Source: an uncultured Treponema sp.
Lineage (GTDB): Bacteria > Spirochaetota > Spirochaetia > Treponematales > Treponemataceae
NCBI GenBank assembly: GCA_937901865.1
Contig: CALDID010000057.1
Coordinates: 1 to 12,306, forward strand
Reading direction: 5' to 3'
Length of the DNA stretch: 12,306 nucleotides
Made by a program: the position numbers and the translations under genes
Shown here: in pieces, positions 6,784-12,306 of the stretch
Layout of the letters: every line of letters starts with the position of its first letter
How positions within the stretch are numbered: position 1 is the first letter of the stretch
The notes under the pieces: generated by a model
Databases searched by the model: none
What the model was told of the DNA's origin: nothing
Seen by the model: the letters and a program-made list of their open reading frames with translations, nothing else

Positions 6784-8613
6784 TTAAAAGCGGTTATAGC
6801 CTGAATACCAAAGGTCGCACGCTTTTTTCCAGCCGTTGAAGGCTTCGAGGTCTTCATCCTTTGGGTCGTCGTTGTATGCAGTGCGCACTTGGTGAATTGT
6901 TTTGCCCCGCACTTCGATACACAGATTGATTGCGCCGTTTTTCATTGCATAAACGATAATACAGTAGTGGGCAAGGATTTTGTGCAAGTATGTGCCGACG
7001 CAATTATGCAGGATTTGCCCAATCATAAACAGCTTCATCGGCGATTCGACAAGGCGGAACGAGTAGCCGTTTATTGCGCACTCAAGCCGTTTTTCCGCCC
7101 TCGTGTATTCTATCGGCTTATTCGCGCCGCCGTTCATTTCGAGCCACTGTCTATATTTGTAGACAAGCTCGACGTTTACTAAAAGCTGGTGATTGTATTT
7201 CGTCAGTCCTTCGTCAAGGATTTTCTTTTCTATCACAGTATCGATGTTGTTTCTCACTCTGAAAAAGATTTCTGCCGCGTCGTATATGTCGGAGATATGC
7301 TCTTTCGGGTAGCTTCGCACATTGCGCTTGATGACGCTCCACACAGCTCGTTCACTGCGCTTTTCAAGCAACTGCGCATAAAAGTTGTAGAGCGGGGTTC
7401 TGTCATATCTGCCGAAAAACGCTGATTTCTCCGCTTCGGCAATGTCGGAGGGGGCGGGCAGGGCTAATACATTTTCTTCATTCGGAACTATATCGTCAAG
7501 AGTGGAAAAGTCATCGGCAAAGTCGATTGCGTTCGGGTCGCACTCGGCTTTTAATTTGACGGGGAAAACGTGCATTGCGTCGTCTAAAAGCATTTCGTTA
7601 ATGATGTTCTTGTCTTTGAAACCGAGTAGGCAAGCGGCGATATAGGTGTAAAACGCTTTGTAAGATTTGTTAAACGCCTTTCGGAAGGTGCGCCACGGCT
7701 TAAAAGCGATTTTCTTGCACAGTTCATTAAAGCAGTTAGGGCATTTTAGGTTGACAGCGCGTATTTCTGGAATTAGCTCTCGCAGAAAATAGAGCGCAGG
7801 TTCGTAAGGAGAGGCAAAAATTGCCGTGATGTAGTTTTGATTTTCGCTGAAGTCTTTGTATGTGATGTCTATACCGTATTTCTTTTTAATATAATTAGTA
7901 AGAATCTGCATTACAACGGTGTAGACGCTTGGTGGCAGTGTTTTGTTTTTCTCAGTTATGCACTTGCAGTCAGAAAGAATATCGCCATTCTTCAACGAAA
8001 TAATGCGCGTATCGGTTTGCACGCTCAAGGCTTTAGGGTGCAGATAAATATATTCGATTGTTACAAGCGCGTCGGCGGAAGACTTCACGCAAAGACGAAA
8101 CGCAAAAACATTCGGTAGCACGCCATTTTTTTTCTCTTCGATATTCACATAGTATCCATAAGGCTTCAAGCCGCAGCTAGTGCGGTGTAGGGGAGTTGCA
8201 GGGGATTGCGAGGGATTGGGTTGCTCAACCTTGAGTTCCTCCCAGTCTGCGTGAATTGTGCAGAAAAGTAGACTACCTTTGAACGCTACGAGGGGTAAAT
8301 ATTTAGGATTCAGATTACAGCGCACAAAATCGCTTGTAACGTAATCTTTGATAAAGTAAATGCCGTCGTCAATAATTTCGGGGGATTGCAAAGGCGTGCC
8401 GTCAATATGTGCGTTAAGGGTGATGATGTCGATAGCCTTTCCTGTCTTTCGGTCGTAGAACTGAAGTCTATCGTTTTTCGACGCTGTCTTTTGCTCAGAA
8501 GCCTCTCGCTCTGCTTCAGTGCCTGTTTTGTGCAGAAAAATAGTGCCGTTTTCGGTTGTGCGCAAAACCGAAAAGCCATGCTCGAAAAATGTGTTAATGT
8601 TGATGTTTGCCAT
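6784..8613 (-). CDS. PcfJ-like domain protein
   Basis: The 609-residue product ends in a domain that fits the PcfJ-like family, first known from the Enterococcus pCF10 conjugative plasmid and common on plasmids, phages and genomic islands. The key signature is LHNCVGTYLHK (H536-x-C-V-G-x-Y), followed by IIVYAMKNG, a strand with LCIEVRG, then IHQVRTAYND and a C-terminal helix, in the order seen across the family. The central region (about 285-520) is helical and has a CPNC pair near residue 289. The N-terminal ~250 residues are not recognisable to me. No catalytic activity is established for the family. No signal peptide or membrane segment is visible, so it should be cytoplasmic. It is divergent from the AIPR gene across 83 bp. 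No Shine-Dalgarno site precedes the ATG and AT-rich -10-like sequence abuts it, so it may be leaderless. No companion pcfK or conjugation gene is present. Confidence 0.82.
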   Translation of the reverse strand: MANININTFFEHGFSVLRTTENGTIFLHKTGTEAEREASEQKTASKNDRLQFYDRKTGKAIDIITLNAHIDGTPLQSPEIIDDGIYFIKDYVTSDFVRCNLNPKYLPLVAFKGSLLFCTIHADWEELKVEQPNPSQSPATPLHRTSCGLKPYGYYVNIEEKKNGVLPNVFAFRLCVKSSADALVTIEYIYLHPKALSVQTDTRIISLKNGDILSDCKCITEKNKTLPPSVYTVVMQILTNYIKKKYGIDITYKDFSENQNYITAIFASPYEPALYFLRELIPEIRAVNLKCPNCFNELCKKIAFKPWRTFRKAFNKSYKAFYTYIAACLLGFKDKNIINEMLLDDAMHVFPVKLKAECDPNAIDFADDFSTLDDIVPNEENVLALPAPSDIAEAEKSAFFGRYDRTPLYNFYAQLLEKRSERAVWSVIKRNVRSYPKEHISDIYDAAEIFFRVRNNIDTVIEKKILDEGLTKYNHQLLVNVELVYKYRQWLEMNGGANKPIEYTRAEKRLECAINGYSFRLVESPMKLFMIGQILHNCVGTYLHKILAHYCIIVYAMKNGAINLCIEVRGKTIHQVRTAYNDDPKDEDLEAFNGWKKACDLWYSGYNRF

Positions 8614-8628
8614 ATAATATAATATCGG

Positions 8629-8640
8629 TAGACTTGTCTA
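8629..8640. promoter_or_regulatory. Short dyad overlapping the AIPR gene -35, candidate operator
   Basis: TAGAC-TT-GTCTA is a perfect 5-bp inverted repeat with a 2-base centre. It covers the -35 hexamer of the plus-strand promoter (8634-8639) and lies 16 bases upstream of the PcfJ-like start codon, so a bound protein could affect both divergent genes. The repeat is short and could be chance. Confidence 0.35.
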
Positions 8641-8662
8641 AAATGCGCTAAAGCAGTAGAAT
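8634..8662 (+). promoter_or_regulatory. Sigma-70/A-type promoter for the AIPR gene
   Basis: TTGTCT (8634-8639) and TAGAAT (8657-8662) are spaced by exactly 17 bases. Transcription would begin near 8669, leaving a leader of about 28 bases that contains a strong ribosome binding site (AAGGAGG, 8685-8691) 5 bases before the ATG at 8697. No comparably clear -35/-10 pair is visible for the opposite gene. Confidence 0.6.
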
Positions 8663-8696
8663 ATGAGTGCAAAATTGAACGCTCAAGGAGGAACTC

Positions 8697-11177
8697 ATGA
8701 GCAATAGTTTTGGGACGGTGGCTTTTGTCCACAAGAATTATGATGCCCAATTCAAGTATATAATAGCCGACGAATTGAATAAGCCGCTATTTATTTATTT
8801 GTGTGAAGTGTACGAGAGTGCGCCTGAGAATTTCCATGAATACGGAAGTTTCGCATTTATGGATACGCTCAAAAAGAATTTGGACGGGGAAGAGCTGTAC
8901 GCTTTTTTTATCCCGAATAGAAATGCGTCAATGCAAAAGTGGTTTTTGAAAGAGTTCAAAACGGAAGAGCAGATTGAAAAATTATGCAAACCAGTAACGA
9001 CGACAAAAGAAAGTGAAGAGGCTCATTCCGCTGCGCCAATCCTTGACAGAAGTAGACCTATGGTGCCGATAACACCGCAAACGAAGAACGTTACGACTAC
9101 GACGATTATCGAGAGCGGAGAGAGAATTGAAGTTGACCCGATAATGAGGGATATTCTTGACAAATACAGAGCAGAGCATAACCCAAGCGAAAAGCGAGAC
9201 GGCTATGTATTTGGCAGATTAGTCAATCAGTTAGTGTTGGAATCGGACAATCCGCAATGTATCAGCGGTAACGAAGAGCTTTTGGATATGGTAAACGTCG
9301 ATGATTACAATGATTTAGGCATTGACGGTATTTGTATTCAGGTAAATGATAAAATCGTGCGTTCTGTGGAGCATTTGAAAACAATTATCGAAGAAGACAG
9401 AGCGATAAATAAAGTTGAAATATTCCTTATACAGTCGAAGTTCAAAAAAGAGTTCAAGTTAGCTGAAGCCGATTCATTCTTTTCTGGTATCCGCCAATTT
9501 TTCACTACAGAGCCTACGCGAAATATAAACGAGAAAGTAAGAAACTGGCTCGACATCAAAAATTATCTGTGTTCTGACGAGATTTATTCTAACAGTATGC
9601 TTTCTTGGAATGGGGCATATCATATAAATGTGCGTGTCTTCTTTGCTGCGTATGCTGATTGGTATAATTCAAGCGAGATTATGGGCGACTTCGAGATGTT
9701 GCAGCGCGACCTTGAAAGCAGGGACAACGGACTGTTCAAAGTAGATAAGTTCGTAGCGTTGCCGAAAGATGTCATCATTCGTATGTCGAAAAACAATAAT
9801 CGCTTTGTGGCAGAACCGATTGCAATAGATTCACGCTTGCCGCTCGCAGAAACCGATAAGTTCAGCGGTATGGCAGTGAAATTGCACGCCTTACAGCTCT
9901 TAAAGATACTCGTTGATACATCTACAGGACTGCTGCAAAAGGGCTTGTTTGACGAAAATGTTCGCGATTACCAAGGAGAAACAAAGGTTAATAGCGCAAT
10001 TCGCAACACACTTGAAAAAGACCCAGAGAGTTTCGTTCTTCGCAATAACGGTATAACAATTCTTGTCAGCGCGATTGAGTCAAACGGTATGAGCAAAATC
10101 AAGCTCATCAATCCGCAAATTGTGAACGGTTGCCAAACGTGTAATGTCATTTACCTTGCATACAAAGATGGTGTAGACCTGAGTAAAGTAGAGGTATTTG
10201 CGCGCATTATTCAGACGACTGACCAGGAAACAATTACGAATATTGTAAGTTCTAACAACAATCAGAATACTGTTTACGATATGATTTATGAGATTTCTCG
10301 CCCGTATCACAAGAAGCTCGAAGAGTACTTTAGGGCGTTCCGTGCGTCTTCTCCGCAGGCGGCTATTTTCTACGAAAGACGTTCTAAGTCTTTGGCGGGA
10401 ATGGAGTTGCTTACTTATCAAAAAGTTACGTTCAGAAACTTGATTCAAGCCGCCGTGTCTATTTGGTTCGGAAAGCCAAACGAATACAGCGTAAATGAGT
10501 CGGCTCTTATCGATAGATACAGAAACCGCATTTTCTGCGACAACCACGACCCGATTATCTATTATGCGTCTGCGGCGATGTTTGCTTCTTACGATAGACT
10601 TGTTCTTTCGGAGAAAATCGGCAAAGAGTTCCGCCGCGCAAAGCCTCTCGTCTGCTATGTTATCCGCACAAAGATACACGCGCAGACGCTTGACCTTAAC
10701 ACGAACCCTCGTACGACAACAGAGATAGCAAAGAGTATGCTTGAGTTGATTAGCGACATCGTGAAGTTTGAGCGACAAGTGAATATTGTGCTAGAGGCAT
10801 TCCAGCGGGCTAGGGAAGAGTGGCTGCACGACAAGGGCGAAGAACACGCAGGCGGTGTGTATGATGATTCTAAGTTCTTAACATATTTGATGAAAGCAAG
10901 TATGAATAAGTCGCAGGTGGCAAATACTCCACAGACTGAAGAAAACAACGTACCGACGTATAGCGGCATTGTGTTGAACATAAGAATCGATAAAAATGGA
11001 CTGTTCTATTGCCATATTTCTCGCGGCGATAAAACGATTTATGCACATTCCGCAATGAGTCGTGGCACAGGAATAAACTTCTCTCAGCTTGAGGTTGGGC
11101 AGATGGTTATTTATGAAATCGGTCAGAATAAAGTTATCGGTGGTGAATGGGCGGTAAACGTCAGATTGCCTGAATAG
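8697..11177 (+). CDS. AIPR-family (abortive infection phage resistance) protein with C-terminal cold-shock-like domain
   Basis: The 826-residue protein carries the AIPR core (Pfam AIPR) at about 390-720. Its hallmarks are FVLRNNGITILV (near 446-457), INPQIVNGCQTCNVIY (about 471-486) and NNNQNTVYD (about 521-529). AIPR proteins are named for phage resistance and often lie near restriction-modification genes; the mechanism is not settled. Upstream, LGIDGI (D about 210) followed by VEIFLIQSKFKKEF (E241, Q246-x-K248) resembles the D...QxK core of PD-(D/E)XK nucleases, which is expected for this family. The last ~70 residues (about 755-825) read like a cold-shock OB fold: YSGIVLNIRIDKNGLFYCHI, then IYAHSAMSRG, then LEVGQMVIYEIG and a final AVNVRL. 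Residues 4-20 (FGTVAFVHKN) faintly resemble a cold-shock start, but I would not call a domain there. The start is fixed by an excellent ribosome binding site. It is divergent from the PcfJ-like gene. Confidence 0.88.
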   Translation: MSNSFGTVAFVHKNYDAQFKYIIADELNKPLFIYLCEVYESAPENFHEYGSFAFMDTLKKNLDGEELYAFFIPNRNASMQKWFLKEFKTEEQIEKLCKPVTTTKESEEAHSAAPILDRSRPMVPITPQTKNVTTTTIIESGERIEVDPIMRDILDKYRAEHNPSEKRDGYVFGRLVNQLVLESDNPQCISGNEELLDMVNVDDYNDLGIDGICIQVNDKIVRSVEHLKTIIEEDRAINKVEIFLIQSKFKKEFKLAEADSFFSGIRQFFTTEPTRNINEKVRNWLDIKNYLCSDEIYSNSMLSWNGAYHINVRVFFAAYADWYNSSEIMGDFEMLQRDLESRDNGLFKVDKFVALPKDVIIRMSKNNNRFVAEPIAIDSRLPLAETDKFSGMAVKLHALQLLKILVDTSTGLLQKGLFDENVRDYQGETKVNSAIRNTLEKDPESFVLRNNGITILVSAIESNGMSKIKLINPQIVNGCQTCNVIYLAYKDGVDLSKVEVFARIIQTTDQETITNIVSSNNNQNTVYDMIYEISRPYHKKLEEYFRAFRASSPQAAIFYERRSKSLAGMELLTYQKVTFRNLIQAAVSIWFGKPNEYSVNESALIDRYRNRIFCDNHDPIIYYASAAMFASYDRLVLSEKIGKEFRRAKPLVCYVIRTKIHAQTLDLNTNPRTTTEIAKSMLELISDIVKFERQVNIVLEAFQRAREEWLHDKGEEHAGGVYDDSKFLTYLMKASMNKSQVANTPQTEENNVPTYSGIVLNIRIDKNGLFYCHISRGDKTIYAHSAMSRGTGINFSQLEVGQMVIYEIGQNKVIGGEWAVNVRLPE

Positions 11178-11186
11178 CGTGGACTG

Positions 11187-11239
11187 GACAGCAGGTTTGA
11201 AGAGAAAGTCCTAAAATCTGCTGTCTGTTTGGATTTTAG
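11187..11239. terminator. Interleaved inverted repeats between convergent genes, probable transcription end
   Basis: GACAGCAG (11187-11194) pairs with CTGCTGTC (11218-11225), followed by T-rich TGTTTGGATTTT, giving a plausible terminator for the AIPR gene. A second perfect 8-bp pair, CTAAAATC (11211-11218) with GATTTTAG (11232-11239), interleaves with the first. The two hairpins are therefore alternatives, or a pseudoknot if both form apart from the shared base 11218. The second right arm covers the stop codon of the transglutaminase-like gene. Confidence 0.55.
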
Positions 11240-11883
11240 CGGGGCAGTGCGCAGTCAATCCATTTAGAGCGGTCTGCCATTTCTGCTGCCATCATACCGA
11301 GCGATAAGCCTTTTGAGGTTGTTTCTGCTGTTAAATACCAAGCGCGGTCGCTTCCCTGTATTTTTAATCCCGCGTCCTTGAGGTTTATACCTGCCATCAT
11401 GTGCGAGTATTCCCGAGATACAAACACTGTTGTAGGAATTGCGCACTGATTTAAAATTGCAGCAAGTGTGATAGAGCGGCTGTCGCAGTCGTTTTTATGA
11501 TACTGAATAGCAGTTGTCGTCGGTGTAAAATCCGCGTCATCGGAATTGCTTCTTTCATACGAGAAGTATTGCAGCCACTGCAGAATTGTTCGTGCAAATT
11601 GCGTGTCGTTTTCATACAGCACTGTCGCTACATCGAAAGACACTCTCTGTAAATAATAGTATGATACTCGATATAGTTGCTGATAATAGCGAATCCATGC
11701 TTCTTTCCACTTTGGGCTATTTATATAGAGCTTCATTATCTCAAATTCCCTGTCGATGACGGATTTTTCCGCTTTTTCTGCATTGCCATCAATACTTGTT
11801 GAAATCGATTTATTGGCGATTGTGAGCGAAATATCCTTTCTGGCAGGTGAAGGGCGCCACAAGGCGGCCTTCGCCTTAATCAT
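11236..11883 (-). CDS. Transglutaminase-like domain protein, 5' end uncertain
   Basis: From the ATG at 11883 the product has 215 residues. It shows a papain-like transglutaminase core: Cys133 in YHKNDCDSRSITLAAIL, His161 in REYSHMMAGI and an acidic residue in WYLTAETTSKG (Glu187, where the third catalytic residue usually sits; ETT replaces the common Asp). Family members are cysteine proteases or peptide/amine-modifying enzymes; the substrate here is unknown. The ~115 residues before the core are helical and hydrophilic. No signal peptide is visible, although many relatives are exported. The start is weak: the frame remains open to a GTG at 11937, and an AGGAGG lies 18 bases before the ATG, too far for normal use. 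Base composition shifts to GC-rich near 11850, so the native 5' end may have been replaced or lost. An in-frame hairpin (11861-11877) falls within the first codons, which is also suspicious. Confidence 0.65.
   Translation of the reverse strand: MIKAKAALWRPSPARKDISLTIANKSISTSIDGNAEKAEKSVIDREFEIMKLYINSPKWKEAWIRYYQQLYRVSYYYLQRVSFDVATVLYENDTQFARTILQWLQYFSYERSNSDDADFTPTTTAIQYHKNDCDSRSITLAAILNQCAIPTTVFVSREYSHMMAGINLKDAGLKIQGSDRAWYLTAETTSKGLSLGMMAAEMADRSKWIDCALPR
11861..11877. other. Small GC-rich hairpin at the 5' end of the transglutaminase-like gene
   Basis: AAGGCG (11861-11866) and CGCCTT (11872-11877) form a perfect 6-bp stem with a 5-base loop. It lies at the junction between AT-richer coding sequence and the GC-rich tail of the window. 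No T-run follows on either strand, so it is a poor terminator. It may belong to the GC-rich element upstream. Confidence 0.5.
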
Positions 11884-11987
11884 CCATCTCTTTTTCCATT
11901 TCCTCCTGTGTTCTTTCTGCTCCTTTTGAACCCCCACAGGCCGTCCGAATACGCTTATTTCAACGTTTTAAAAACTCTGAGTTCGCG

Positions 11988-12024
11988 TCGGCCTGGATCG
12001 AGGCAAGCTCTGAAAAAGCCGACT
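11988..12024. repeat. Hairpin repeat, copy A
   Basis: GTCGGC at the left end and GCCGAC at the right end are perfect inverted repeats enclosing a conserved interior with GGCAAGCTCTGAAAAA. Most positions agree with copy B. On the minus strand it reads as a stem with an inner GAG/CTC mini-stem. Confidence 0.7.
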
Positions 12025-12101
12025 GCGAGAGTAAGCACCGCCGCATGACTAATCAGAGAAGAACACAGCCAGAAGCGGTACACATCAGCACGGCGCACTA
12101 C

Positions 12102-12192
12102 CCGGGTTTTGCTTCGGTTCCCATCTGAACAGGCTCCGCTCGCGATAACATCGCTTGCTCACTCCGCCTGTCAGGGAACTCGCAAAACCCGG
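12102..12192. repeat. Large imperfect hairpin (~90 nt)
   Basis: From the base upward, 12102-12112 pairs with 12182-12192 (11 bp perfect, CCGGGTTTTGC), 12117-12122 with 12174-12179 (6 bp), 12126-12134 with 12066-style partner positions 12166-12173 (one bulged A at 12129), and 12142-12146 with 12150-12154 at the tip around AAC. Unpaired bases fall mainly on the left arm, giving strand asymmetry. A weaker outer pair is GAACACA (12061-12067) with TGTGTTC (12212-12218). The stem partner of 12126-12134 is 12166-12173; no pairing to 12066 is implied. Confidence 0.7.
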
Positions 12193-12267
12193 TCGTTTGC
12201 CTATCGCTGATTGTGTTCCGATGCATCATTGCGTTCCGGGATGCGCGGCGCGGAAGAAGAGCTTGCG

Positions 12268-12304
12268 CCGGCTTAGATTGCGGCAAGCCCTGAAAAAGCC
12301 GACG
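12268..12304. repeat. Hairpin repeat, copy B
   Basis: This copy matches copy A across its whole length, sharing GGCAAGC-CTGAAAAAGCCGAC at the right end. The outer stem is GCCGGCTT with AAGCCGAC (one G-T wobble), and the inner stem on the minus strand is GGC/GCC where copy A has GAG/CTC. It lies at the window edge. Confidence 0.7.
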
Positions 12305-12306
12305 AC

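Larger units (their letters stand above)
11938..12306. other. GC-rich non-coding stretch with structured repeats
   Basis: No reading frame here has a credible start, ribosome binding site or recognisable protein. The visible content is two copies of a ~37-bp hairpin repeat (11988-12024 and about 12268-12304) and a ~90-nt imperfect hairpin between them (12102-12192), all clearly richer in GC than the rest of the window. It may be a dispersed structured element, a recombination site array or a non-coding RNA. I do not recognise it, and it runs off the window edge. Confidence 0.6.

Noticed and set aside
6494..6787. A plus-strand frame through the repeat array with repeated RRKAQ-like peptides
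   Set aside because: It overlaps the end of copy 2 and reads only through hairpin repeats; the peptide periodicity is a by-product of the DNA repeat.
11876..11959. A short minus-strand frame ending in TACGGSKG...MEKEMDD that looks like the mature part of a small lipoprotein
   Set aside because: There is no start codon with a signal peptide, and the residues before the cysteine are charged rather than a lipobox. It could be a gene remnant, but the support is too thin.
12060..12220. Integron attC site
   Set aside because: Size and asymmetric hairpin fit loosely, but no canonical GTTRRRY / RYYYAAC core at the stem base and no integrase are visible, so it is kept only as one possibility.
12098..12286. 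A 62-codon minus-strand frame in the GC-rich tail
   Set aside because: It lies across the large hairpin, has no ribosome binding site and resembles no protein; it is most likely an open frame by composition.

Overview
The window looks like part of the chromosome of a low-to-moderate GC anaerobic bacterium. Purine-rich Shine-Dalgarno sites, a promoter close to the sigma-70/sigma-A consensus, and the sequence of the MutS tail fit Firmicutes, possibly a two-membrane lineage such as Negativicutes. This is a guess from composition and protein flavour; a spirochaete or another anaerobe is not excluded. The last ~450 bases are clearly richer in GC than the rest and carry their own repeats.

Layout. 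Positions 1-684 hold the 3' end of mutS (DNA mismatch repair). It runs convergently into a comF-type gene (681-1391, minus) and the two stop codons overlap. A divergent intergenic region then leads into two large paralogous genes in tandem (1605-4088 and 4092-6551, plus). Each encodes a membrane-anchored c-di-GMP protein with an N-terminal helix, a periplasmic ABC-type substrate-binding-like sensor, a second helix, and cytoplasmic GGDEF and EAL domains with intact catalytic motifs. They are 3 bases apart and look like one operon driven by a clear promoter at 1544-1571.

After them comes 232 bp of non-coding DNA (6552-6783) holding a stem-loop and a run of ~22-bp units, several of which are short GNRA-capped hairpins. 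It lies between convergent genes. Next is a divergent pair: a PcfJ-like gene (6784-8613, minus) and an AIPR-family gene (8697-11177, plus). They share an 83-bp promoter region in which a short dyad covers the -35 of the AIPR gene. The AIPR protein seems to combine an N-terminal PD-(D/E)XK-like nuclease segment, the AIPR core and a C-terminal cold-shock-like (OB-fold) domain. This pair is the best candidate in the window for an accessory, defence or mobile-element-linked system.

The AIPR gene converges on a small transglutaminase-like gene (11236-11883, minus). The gap between them contains two interleaved inverted repeats (pseudoknot or alternative-hairpin topology). Upstream of the transglutaminase gene the sequence switches to a GC-rich non-coding stretch (about 11938-12306). 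It has two copies of a ~37-bp hairpin repeat about 280 bp apart and, between them, a ~90-nt imperfect hairpin. I could not identify this element.
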